DNA of 64,000 nt from Heliophilum fasciatum (GTDB lineage Bacteria; Bacillota; Desulfitobacteriia; Heliobacteriales; Heliobacteriaceae): positions 1 to 64,000 of the forward strand of contig NZ_SLXT01000001.1 of the NCBI RefSeq assembly GCF_004341395.1, in the 5' to 3' direction. Below, piece after piece: positions 1 through 8,359 of this stretch. Position numbers and translations under genes: made by a program. Below the pieces are notes generated by a model. It was not told where the DNA came from. It saw only the letters and a program-made list of their open reading frames with translations, and ran no database searches. Positions within the stretch are counted from its first letter, which is position 1. Every line of letters begins with the position of its first letter.

Positions 1-441
<441 letters not shown>

Positions 442-612
442 TATGAAGTGTTCGAGTCAAGCTCGTTTACTTACTAACTGGAATTCATAAATTAAAAGGT
501 TATCACGCTTTTTCCAACTGTTTGATTTTCAAGGACCAAGCTTGTCGATGCTTGTTAAAATTCATCTAACCATTGTTAAAATTTATTTAACCATCTCGCA
601 TCGGCAAGGAGT

Positions 613-642
613 ATGATAGCACAACGGCTTCTTATTCGTCAA
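613..642 (-). promoter_or_regulatory. rRNA operon promoter and leader
   Basis: On the minus strand a -35 TTGACG (637-642) and a -10 TATCAT (613-618) are separated by 18 bp, about 170 nt upstream of the mature 16S 5' end. The AT-rich leader between them (442-612) contains a CTTGAAAATCAAACAG-like segment of the sort found just before 16S genes in Firmicutes. I see no coding sequence in 442-677. The promoter is inferred from position and consensus. Confidence 0.7.
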
Positions 643-677
643 CCCCTTTTTTCAACAATTTAAGATTTCTTTTTCCC

Positions 678-1379
678 TCACTGCGACCCTGGTTGCTGAA
701 CAATCCCGCCCGGCGGAATTGTCACTGCACCCTGCAGATAGACATTGGGAACATCACCGTTAATGATGGTTGTTGCGACTGGCACTTGCGTAATCACCGG
801 CAGTTCGGAAGAGACCAATGGCAAGGCTACGCGCATACGAGCTTCGATATCCAAGTTAACAACATACTTAGTTTGATTGATACCGGCATCCTCAAAGGTC
901 TCACGAGCACTCACTTTTACATAACCAATCGGCAGCATCGTAACGGGAATGGCCGGGCCACTGTGCGCCAAAAGGCGCGTTCCGGTTACATGCCCTAAGG
1001 GAATCGTCAATTCCGTCAACGGCAATTGGTTCAATGTTTTCTGAATTTCCAGTGTTGTCTCGGCGGCCATCTGTTGGATGCGCAACGTATCCGGTTGTAC
1101 AAGTACGATGCGTCCTTCCTGATCGGTTTTATAAAAAACAAGCTCTTTGCTGCCGCCAGCAGCGCCAATGTGACGGCGAATCGCTTCATGAATCGCTTCT
1201 GTCGCCATGCTTTGTACTTTATCTTCGGCCAGAACGAGTACTGTGGCTTTTAAACTTTTTTCCGCTAAAAATAGCGCCCCAACGATAATCATTAGGCCAA
1301 CCAGTGCTATAATCAAACAACCGGTAGGTTTGCGGAAAAATTGTGATGAGCCAGGCATTCCGCGATAGCGTATTGACAA
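678..1379 (-). CDS. yunB: Sporulation protein YunB
   Basis: A 233-aa protein with one N-terminal membrane segment (about residues 20-40) and a long extracytoplasmic domain, matching YunB. In Bacillus this is a mother-cell protein made under sigma-E and needed for efficient spore formation; its biochemical role is not known. The family-typical features are the short cytoplasmic N-terminus, a helix after the membrane segment (AEDKVQSMATEAIHEAI) and the conserved T-x-IP-G region around residues 125-135. The likely start is TTG at 1379, preceded by an AGGGGGGTG ribosome site; an ATG seven codons later lacks one. It lies upstream of the rRNA operon and divergent from the MgtC-like gene. Confidence 0.88.
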   Translation of the reverse strand: MSIRYRGMPGSSQFFRKPTGCLIIALVGLMIIVGALFLAEKSLKATVLVLAEDKVQSMATEAIHEAIRRHIGAAGGSKELVFYKTDQEGRIVLVQPDTLRIQQMAAETTLEIQKTLNQLPLTELTIPLGHVTGTRLLAHSGPAIPVTMLPIGYVKVSARETFEDAGINQTKYVVNLDIEARMRVALPLVSSELPVITQVPVATTIINGDVPNVYLQGAVTIPPGGIVQQPGSQ

Positions 1380-1439
1380 TTCTGGCCACCCCCCTGCTTC
1401 GCCATCTTATGCGAACATGGATAAGGAGGTGCTCACTGC

Positions 1440-1883
1440 TTGATGGAACTTCAAGATTTTGCCGTACGAACGTTTTTGGCCTTACTCTTGGGCGCCATTA
1501 TCGGTATTGAACGCCAATGGCACCATCGTTTGGCCGGACTTCAGACCAATGCCCTTGTGGCTGTAGGTTCTGCCTTATTTGTTTTACTTGGCCTCATGAC
1601 CATACAAGATGAAAGCCCCTTGCGCATGGCCGCCCAGGTTGTCTCGGGGATTGGCTTTATCGGCGCCGGTGTGATCATGCGCGAGGGGATGAACGTACGC
1701 GGCTTAAACACAGCAGCCACACTTTGGTGTTCTTCAGCGGTTGGTTGCCTCGCCGGAACCGGCTTACTCGGTGAAGCTTTTATCGCCACAATGACCATTG
1801 TCGGTTCTAACGTTTTCTTATATAAAATCGCACGGCACATCAATCGCCAGCCAAAGAATCAAATCGATCATGACGAGCAATAG
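1440..1883 (+). CDS. MgtC/SapB family membrane protein
   Basis: A 147-aa hydrophobic protein with about four membrane helices. It carries the MgtC/SapB hallmarks: an N-terminal GAIIGIERQ segment, then LxTNALVAVGSALF, and a central GFIGAGVIMREGMNVRGLNTAATLW stretch (residues about 75-98, only part conserved strictly). It is the short MgtC form without the C-terminal ACT-like domain (usual full length ~230 aa). MgtC proteins are linked to growth in low magnesium and to P-type ATPase regulation, but the activity is not settled. A strong site AAGGAGGT (1423-1430) precedes TTG 1440 and ATG 1443, so either may be the start. Confidence 0.88.
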   Translation: MMELQDFAVRTFLALLLGAIIGIERQWHHRLAGLQTNALVAVGSALFVLLGLMTIQDESPLRMAAQVVSGIGFIGAGVIMREGMNVRGLNTAATLWCSSAVGCLAGTGLLGEAFIATMTIVGSNVFLYKIARHINRQPKNQIDHDEQ

Positions 1884-1921
1884 ATGTGCCGTTACTAGGG
1901 TTACCCCTTGGGGTATCAGAG

Positions 1922-3184
1922 TTACTGCTGCTGGGGATTGATGATCCGCAAGAACTTACGTTTGCCCACTTTGATAATCGTGCCATCGGTCAAAGGGATT
2001 TCCGCTTCCACTTCTCGGACGGTTTCCTGATTGACCTTTACAGCGCCTTGGGTAATCATGCGGCGTCCTTCCCCGTTGGAAGCAACCATGCCGCCTTCGA
2101 CCATGATCTTGATGATCCAAGCCGATCCGACCTGCGCCAGCTCTGCCGGAACATGATATTCAGGGATATCATCAGGAAGGTCTTTCTTCTGAAAGATGTT
2201 AATAAATTCAGCTTGTGCTTGTTCAGCCGCTTCTGCGCCATGATAATAGGCGACAATTTCTCGGCCCAGACGCATTTTCACATCCCGTGGATGCAATTGC
2301 CCGCTGGCCAGTCCCGCTTCAATCGCTTGAATCTCTTCGGTCGGTACCGCTGTGACCAGTTCAAAGTAACGGGTCATCAACGCATCGCTGATCGACATCG
2401 TTTTTCCGAACATCTCCCGTGGGCTCTCACTGATACCGATGTAATTCCCCAGGCTCTTGCTCATTTTTTGCACACCGTCGAGCCCTTCCAAAATCGGCAT
2501 CATTAAGGCCACTTGCGGTTCTTGGCCATACTCTTTTTGCAACACCCGTCCTACAAGCAGGTTGAACTTTTGGTCGGTACCACCCAGTTCCACATCGGCA
2601 CGAAGGGCCACCGAGTCGTAACCTTGCATTAAAGGATAAAAAAGTTCATGAATACCAATCGGCAGGTTTTCGCGAAGACGTTTGGAAAAGTCTTCCCGCT
2701 CCAGCATGCGCGCTACCGTATATTTACCGGCAAGCTGCAAAATATCGGCAAAGTTGAGCGGTTGCAGCCAAGTAGAGTTAAAGACCACTTCCGTTTTTGT
2801 CGGGTCAAGGATTTTAAAGATCTGCTCTTTATAGGTTTCGGCATTGCGCAGCACTTCTTCTTCGGTCAGTTGTTTGCGCGTTTCTGATTTCCCGGTAGGA
2901 TCGCCGATCCGCCCGGTAAAATCACCAATCAGTAAGACCACTTGATGTCCCAGGTCTTGGAACTGACGCATTTTATGCAATACTACGGTGTGACCAAGGT
3001 GAATATCCGGGGCCGTGGGATCGAGGCCTAACTTTATCCGCAATGGTCGCTTCTGCAACAATGCTTTCTCAATTTTTTGTGTGAGTTCTGCTTCCGGTAC
3101 AATCTCCGCCACGCCACGGCGAAGTTGGGCGATCTGGCGCGCTACTTCCGCTTGGATTTCTGCCGGTACTTGCTGATCTGCCAT
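1922..3184 (-). CDS. tyrS: Tyrosyl-tRNA synthetase
   Basis: Class I aminoacyl-tRNA synthetase (420 aa from the chosen start) that attaches tyrosine to tRNA-Tyr in the cytoplasm. Visible motifs are the HIGH signature as HLGHT in the first third, the KMSKS loop (KMSKSLGNY) near residue 237, and a C-terminal S4-like RNA-binding domain (about residues 350-420, with [13 protein letters not shown]). The HLGHT plus intact KMSKS pattern points to the TyrZ-like branch of bacterial TyrRS. The start is ATG 3184, preceded by AAGGGG; the frame extends 11 codons further upstream but through the ribosome site. The ~130-nt leader shows no T-box motifs, unlike pheS in this window. Confidence 0.96.
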   Translation of the reverse strand: MADQQVPAEIQAEVARQIAQLRRGVAEIVPEAELTQKIEKALLQKRPLRIKLGLDPTAPDIHLGHTVVLHKMRQFQDLGHQVVLLIGDFTGRIGDPTGKSETRKQLTEEEVLRNAETYKEQIFKILDPTKTEVVFNSTWLQPLNFADILQLAGKYTVARMLEREDFSKRLRENLPIGIHELFYPLMQGYDSVALRADVELGGTDQKFNLLVGRVLQKEYGQEPQVALMMPILEGLDGVQKMSKSLGNYIGISESPREMFGKTMSISDALMTRYFELVTAVPTEEIQAIEAGLASGQLHPRDVKMRLGREIVAYYHGAEAAEQAQAEFINIFQKKDLPDDIPEYHVPAELAQVGSAWIIKIMVEGGMVASNGEGRRMITQGAVKVNQETVREVEAEIPLTDGTIIKVGKRKFLRIINPQQQ

Positions 3185-3319
3185 CACGGTTGTTCCCCTT
3201 CCTGATTCCATCATCATTCCATCATCTTGCTTCGATCTTGAATGGTCAGCGCCTACCGCTGCTTTATTTTTGTTCCTGTTGGAAAAACTGTTACAGGGGT
3301 CTGGCTATTATGCCAAGAT

Positions 3320-3348
3320 ATTCTATCACGCTTCTTCCCTGCTTTCAA
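3320..3348 (-). promoter_or_regulatory. Putative tyrS promoter
   Basis: Minus strand: -35 TTGAAA (3343-3348), 17-bp spacer, -10 TAGAAT (3320-3325), about 130 nt upstream of the tyrS start. This is a good sigma-A match, found by eye only. The rest of 3185-3494 holds the tyrS leader and, on the plus strand, a TATAAT (3399-3404) without a clear -35 that may serve the PBP gene. Confidence 0.55.
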
Positions 3349-3494
3349 CAAAACCGGGGAAGGCGATTCCCTTTCTCCCCCAGCGGAAAACAATATGTTA
3401 TAATTAAGTTTGTTTTCGCATCACCAATTACGGATGATGCGCCTATATTACCTGGGGATATGCCGATTCTTATACATATAGGAGGATGAATGAT

Positions 3495-5954
3495 TTGGGA
3501 CCACCTCGTCGACGATTGAACTATAAGCGCCTATCCATGCTGTTGATCACCATCACCCTGGTGATTACGCTGGGAGTCGGTTCCGGCCTGGTCTTTGCCT
3601 GGGCTACGGAAGCACCGTCTTTTGACCCCAATGAACTGGACGTGCAAACTACCAGTGTTCTTTATGACATGAATCAAGAAGAGTTTGCTCGTCTTCACGC
3701 CGGTGAGAATCGCACATTAGTTCAATTAAAGGATATTCCCCTGGTCTTGCGTCAAGCCTTCTTGGCCACGGAAGACAGCAATTTCTACGAACATCATGGT
3801 GTTGATTTTATTGCGCTGGCCCGGGCTGCGGTGGCCAATGTCACCGGCGGATTCGGTGCCCAAGGTGCTTCCACGATCACCCAACAACTGGTGAAAAATG
3901 CTTATCTCACACCGGAAAAAACCCTCAAGCGAAAAGTACAAGAGATGGTTTTATCTTTTCAATTGGAGCGGAAATTCTCCAAAGATGAAATCTTTCAAAT
4001 GTATCTGAACCGAATCTTCTTTGGTGAAGGTGCTTACGGTGCACAAGCGGCCTCCCAAACCTTTTTCGGCAAAAATGTCGGCGATCTCACCTTAAGCGAA
4101 GCAGCGCTGCTCGCCGGCTTGCCCAATGCACCTTCGCGCTGGTCGCCCTACCGTAATCCCGATCTGGCGGAACAGCGCCGTCAGTTGGTCCTTTCCCGGA
4201 TGGTGCAGCGTGGTTATATCACACCGGCCGAAGGTGAGGCTGCGAAAAAAGCACCGCCCCGCTTGCTCGATCGTCCGAAACGGACCGTTGCCGGCAACGA
4301 TCTCAGATACCCCTACTTTGTCGATGCGGTGATTGAAGAGTGCATCGATAAATACGGTATCAGCGAGGATCTGCTTTACAAGGGTGGCCTGAAAATCTAC
4401 ACCACCGTCGATCCCCGAGCGCAAAAAGCGGCCGAGGCAGCTTTAGCCGATAAGGCCAACTATCCTCCTGCGAAGGATAATGTACCTGTGCAAGCGGCCA
4501 TCGCTGTTATCGATAACAACACCGGCGAAGCCCGTGCGATTGTGGGCGGCCGTGAATATTATGCCCGTCGTGGTTTTAACCGCGCCACCGCCTTAAAACG
4601 TCAGCCCGGATCTGTCTTTAAACCAATTGCCGTCTACGGCCCGGCGCTGGAAATGGGCAAAACGCCGGCTACCGTCTTGGATGATGTGCCGGTCAAGTAC
4701 GGCAGTTACGAGCCCGGCAACTATGACGGCTCCTATCGCGGCCTGATCACCATGCGTGAAGCGACGCAGTTTTCCGTAAACGTCTATGCCGTCAAAATGC
4801 TCAATGAAATCGGTGTGCAAAAAGGTTTTAATTTCGCCAAAGATCTGGGGATCAATCACCTTGATGAGAAAAACGATATGGTCCTCGGCTTAGCACTGGG
4901 CGGCATGTCGCAAGGCACGAACCCCCTCGATATGGCCGGCGCCTATAGCGCTTTTGCCAATCAAGGCGTCTGGAACCGCCCCCACCTGGTGACCAAAATT
5001 GTTGACAGTAAGAATACGCCTGTCGTCGATGCCAAGCCGAATCAGAAAAAGGTCATGAAGGAAACCACAGCCTATCTGATGACCAATATGTTGGAAACAG
5101 TCGTGAAGGCCGGTACGGGGACCAAGGCACAACTGGATCGACCGGTCGCCGGTAAAACCGGAACAACCGAGCTATCTCAGGATATTCCGCAATTTAAAGG
5201 GGTCACCGGCAACAAAGATGCTTGGTTTGCCGGCTATACACCAGAGTTAACCGGCGTCGTCTGGATGGGCTACGATGACACCGATCGTAATCATTACCTC
5301 TATAAAACCTATGGTGGTTCTTATCCCGCGCAGATCTGGCGCTCAGTGATGAGTAAAGCGCTGCAAGGCGTACCAATCAAACCGTTTGCTCGCCCTGGTG
5401 GCATCACCGAAGTAGCTGTCGATATCAAGTCGGGATTGCTGCCCAGCGCACTGACGCCACCGCAGTTCATCCGGACCGAACTAATGGCAGAAAACACAGT
5501 ACCGCAAGAAACGAGCAATGTTTGGGTGGCTGCCGATCTTTGTGCCGACACGAAACAACCGCATACACCGGGCGACGGGTGCTCCCAAGTGGTCAGCGGC
5601 GTTTTCTTGAGTCGTCCTACGCCCTACACAGGAACCCAAGTGCCGCTCGATGCCGAATTGGAAACACCGATTCCTAAGACGGCTGCCGAAGCAGCACCGC
5701 CGCCGGAAGAAGTCACGGGCACGACCAATCCGGCAACACCAACAGCGCCGACATTGCCAGCCACCCCGTCAGCACCAACGTTCCTGCCAGGATCTCAGGA
5801 AAGTGGGCAGAAAAATACCGACAGCAAGACGACGCCTCAAGCGCCCGCCCCAGCTGCCGGTAAAGCCCCAAGTACACCTTCGGTTCCTAAAACGCCTTCC
5901 GTTACGCCTACATCACCAACAGCGACTACACCGTCACCAACAGTGAACCGATAA
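3495..5954 (+). CDS. Class A penicillin-binding protein (PBP1A type)
   Basis: Bifunctional cell-wall enzyme of about 819 aa. After a basic N-terminus and one membrane anchor (about residues 15-35) comes a GT51 glycosyltransferase domain with EDSNFYEHHG and GASTITQQLVKN, then a transpeptidase domain with SxxK (PGSVFKP), SVN (FSVNVY) and KTGTT. It polymerises lipid II and cross-links peptides outside the membrane. The C-terminal ~100 residues are a Pro/Thr/Ala-rich tail of low complexity. Start choice: ATG 3486 directly abuts the GGAGG at 3481-3485, which is too close, whereas in-frame TTG 3495 has ideal 9-nt spacing, so TTG is preferred. It is divergent from tyrS and convergent with mutS2. Confidence 0.93.
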   Translation: MGPPRRRLNYKRLSMLLITITLVITLGVGSGLVFAWATEAPSFDPNELDVQTTSVLYDMNQEEFARLHAGENRTLVQLKDIPLVLRQAFLATEDSNFYEHHGVDFIALARAAVANVTGGFGAQGASTITQQLVKNAYLTPEKTLKRKVQEMVLSFQLERKFSKDEIFQMYLNRIFFGEGAYGAQAASQTFFGKNVGDLTLSEAALLAGLPNAPSRWSPYRNPDLAEQRRQLVLSRMVQRGYITPAEGEAAKKAPPRLLDRPKRTVAGNDLRYPYFVDAVIEECIDKYGISEDLLYKGGLKIYTTVDPRAQKAAEAALADKANYPPAKDNVPVQAAIAVIDNNTGEARAIVGGREYYARRGFNRATALKRQPGSVFKPIAVYGPALEMGKTPATVLDDVPVKYGSYEPGNYDGSYRGLITMREATQFSVNVYAVKMLNEIGVQKGFNFAKDLGINHLDEKNDMVLGLALGGMSQGTNPLDMAGAYSAFANQGVWNRPHLVTKIVDSKNTPVVDAKPNQKKVMKETTAYLMTNMLETVVKAGTGTKAQLDRPVAGKTGTTELSQDIPQFKGVTGNKDAWFAGYTPELTGVVWMGYDDTDRNHYLYKTYGGSYPAQIWRSVMSKALQGVPIKPFARPGGITEVAVDIKSGLLPSALTPPQFIRTELMAENTVPQETSNVWVAADLCADTKQPHTPGDGCSQVVSGVFLSRPTPYTGTQVPLDAELETPIPKTAAEAAPPPEEVTGTTNPATPTAPTLPATPSAPTFLPGSQESGQKNTDSKTTPQAPAPAAGKAPSTPSVPKTPSVTPTSPTATTPSPTVNR

Positions 5955-5964
5955 TCTAACGATT

Positions 5965-5987
5965 GCCCGGCAGATTTACTGCCGGGC
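5965..5987 (+). terminator. Intrinsic terminator after the PBP gene
   Basis: An 8-bp GC-rich stem (GCCCGGCA / TGCCGGGC) is followed by TAATTTTTTAT on the plus strand. It ends the PBP transcript and overlaps the mutS2 stop codon on the other strand. Confidence 0.8.
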
Positions 5988-8347
5988 TAATTTTTTATCT
6001 CCACGACCGTCACACCCAGTCCCCCTTCGCTGGCATCGCCATTGCGAAAATGTTTGACATAGGCATGCTTTTGCAGGTAGTTACGGATGGCGGTGCGCAG
6101 CACCCCGGTTCCTTTCCCATGAATTAAGTAGACCGGAGAAATGCCCGCCAGGTAGGCATCGTCCAAATACTTGGCCACCAGTTCCAACCCTTCATCCACG
6201 GTGGTGCCGCGAAAATCAAGCTCTCGCGACATATCGCGAGCTTTATTGCTGGCCATCGCTGCATATTCCGTCTGGCCCGTTCGTTTTTTATCTTCTTTGG
6301 CCGCCTGAAGCTCTTGTAAGCGAACGGTCAATTTGAGAATACCGGCTTGAATCTGCAGTTCGCCCTGAGCATTGGGCAGCGTTTGCACCGTACCTTTTTG
6401 GTTGAGGCGCGGCACAAAGACCGTTTGCCCGATGCGCACACTGGATAATCCTGCTTCCGGCACGGTGCTTTGCAGTCGTTCACCGCCAATTTCACTTTGA
6501 CGCCGGCGCAAGCGGTTGCGCTCGTTTTCCGCTTTGGCCAGCACATCACGGGAAGGCGCTTGGGCCAAGGCTTCTTTGAGGGAGCGGACAATCGTTTCGG
6601 CTTCTTCTTTCGCCGCCCGCACCAGCGAATAGGCTTCTTCCCGCGCCTTCGCCAGTAAGGCGCTTTCTTTTTCGCGCAACGCTTTTTCCCGGGCTTCCAA
6701 GGTCCTCCGGAGCTGCTCGGCTTCTTCATGGAGCCGCTCGGCACTTTCCCGTTCTTGCTCGGCTTGCGCTTGGGTGGTGTCGAGTTGTTCGATCATCGTC
6801 GCAATATCGCGATCTTCCTGACTTTGGAGCGCACGGGCCCGTTCAATGATCGGGCGCCCCAGACCAAGCCGTTGAGCAATTTCAAAGGCATTCGATCGCC
6901 CGGGGCGGCCGATCAGCAAGCGGTACGTGGGCGATAACGTTTCCACATCGAACTCGACGCTAGCATTTTCCACGCGCTCATGGGCATAGGCAAAGGCTTT
7001 TAATTCGCTGTAGTGGGTTGTGGCGATCGTCTTAGCACCACGTTGCTGCAAATACTCCATGATCGCTTGAGCCAGCCCTGCGCCTTCCACCGGATCGGTG
7101 CCGGCTCCCAGTTCATCAAGCAAGACCAGGCTCGACGGCGCAACTTCCTGTAATATCGTTACGATATTCGTCATATGGGAAGAGAAGGTACTTAACGATT
7201 GTTCGATCGATTGTTCATCACCGATATCGACAAAGACACGCTCAAAGATGGCCATCTCCGTGCCATGCTCCGCCGGCACATGCAAACCGGCCTGCGCCAT
7301 CAGGGTTAAAAGGCCGACCGTTTTTAAGGTCACCGTTTTGCCGCCGGTGTTGGGACCGGTGATCACCATGGTGTCAAAATCGCCGCCCAGTTCCACCGTG
7401 ATCGGCACGACTTTACCTTTGATCAACGGGTGGCGTCCTAAGCGAATATACATGCGCCCCTGACGGTTAATGGCCGGTTCGCCGCCGTCGTACGCTGCCG
7501 ACAATTTGCCTTTCGCAAAGATAAAGTCAAGGCGGCTCAGCACATCGAGCGAGACCAGAATGTCATCGCCCTGTTGGGCCACTTGCGCCGATAATTGTTG
7601 TAAGATCCGCATCACTTCGGTGCGCTCCGCCGCTTCATGGCGCTTCCATTCGTTGTTCAGCTCGACGACGGCCATAGGCTCAATAAAAACGGTCGCACCG
7701 GAGGCCGATTGATCATGAATGATGCCGGGAATGTGCTGGCGGTACTCGGAGCGCACCGGCACCACGTACCGATCACCACGCTGCGTGACCAGGGCATCTT
7801 GCAAGTACTTTTGCGTGTCGCTGTTGCGCACGATGGCATCCAGTTTTTCACGAACGCGGCTTTGAATCGTGCGCATCAAACGACGCAGGCGATAGAGTTC
7901 CGGCGACGCATCGTCAAGCACTTCACCATCGGGGCCGATGCATTGCTCCACCGCTTTCTCAATCTCCCGATACACACCTAAACTCTCGGCCAGCGCCGCC
8001 AGCAGTCCTTCTTTCTCACCGTCACCAAGCAAAAAAGTACGCAGTTGGCGCGATGTACGCAATGTGGACGCGATTTGCAGCAACGCCGTCGGTTCCACGA
8101 TACCGCCGATCGCCGCTTGCCGGACTGATGACCGAATGTCAAAAATGCCGCTTAAGGGCACATTGGGTTGGAGACGCAGGATTTCTTTGGCTTCCGTCGT
8201 TTCGGCCAGGCCTTCCTGGACTTGCCATAATCGTGTCGACGGGCGCAATTGTTCTGCCCGTTCTCGGCCCATCGCCGATACACAACGATCGGCAAGTTGT
8301 CCCAGGATTTTATCAAATTCAAGCTTCGCCAAGGTTCGTTCGTTCAA
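5987..8347 (-). CDS. mutS2: Endonuclease MutS2
   Basis: A 786-aa MutS2 protein. The core/clamp region is followed by the ABC-type ATPase with Walker A TGPNTGGKTVTLKT (around residue 330) and VLLDELGAGTDP (Walker B), then a charged coiled coil (about 500-620) and a C-terminal Smr nuclease domain (LDFRGTTVDEGL ... HGKGTG). Family members suppress homologous recombination, and in Bacillus MutS2 also acts on collided ribosomes; which role applies here is unknown. The start is TTG 8347 with AAGGAG upstream. It lies 12 nt after the U32 gene, so the two are probably co-transcribed. In B. subtilis mutS2 follows polX; here other genes intervene. Confidence 0.95.
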   Translation of the reverse strand: MNERTLAKLEFDKILGQLADRCVSAMGRERAEQLRPSTRLWQVQEGLAETTEAKEILRLQPNVPLSGIFDIRSSVRQAAIGGIVEPTALLQIASTLRTSRQLRTFLLGDGEKEGLLAALAESLGVYREIEKAVEQCIGPDGEVLDDASPELYRLRRLMRTIQSRVREKLDAIVRNSDTQKYLQDALVTQRGDRYVVPVRSEYRQHIPGIIHDQSASGATVFIEPMAVVELNNEWKRHEAAERTEVMRILQQLSAQVAQQGDDILVSLDVLSRLDFIFAKGKLSAAYDGGEPAINRQGRMYIRLGRHPLIKGKVVPITVELGGDFDTMVITGPNTGGKTVTLKTVGLLTLMAQAGLHVPAEHGTEMAIFERVFVDIGDEQSIEQSLSTFSSHMTNIVTILQEVAPSSLVLLDELGAGTDPVEGAGLAQAIMEYLQQRGAKTIATTHYSELKAFAYAHERVENASVEFDVETLSPTYRLLIGRPGRSNAFEIAQRLGLGRPIIERARALQSQEDRDIATMIEQLDTTQAQAEQERESAERLHEEAEQLRRTLEAREKALREKESALLAKAREEAYSLVRAAKEEAETIVRSLKEALAQAPSRDVLAKAENERNRLRRRQSEIGGERLQSTVPEAGLSSVRIGQTVFVPRLNQKGTVQTLPNAQGELQIQAGILKLTVRLQELQAAKEDKKRTGQTEYAAMASNKARDMSRELDFRGTTVDEGLELVAKYLDDAYLAGISPVYLIHGKGTGVLRTAIRNYLQKHAYVKHFRNGDASEGGLGVTVVEIKN

Positions 8348-8359
8348 GCGTTTCTCTCC

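Noticed and set aside
3185-3320. T-box upstream of tyrS
   Set aside because: No GGTGGNACCGCG element, specifier loop or terminator is seen in the leader.
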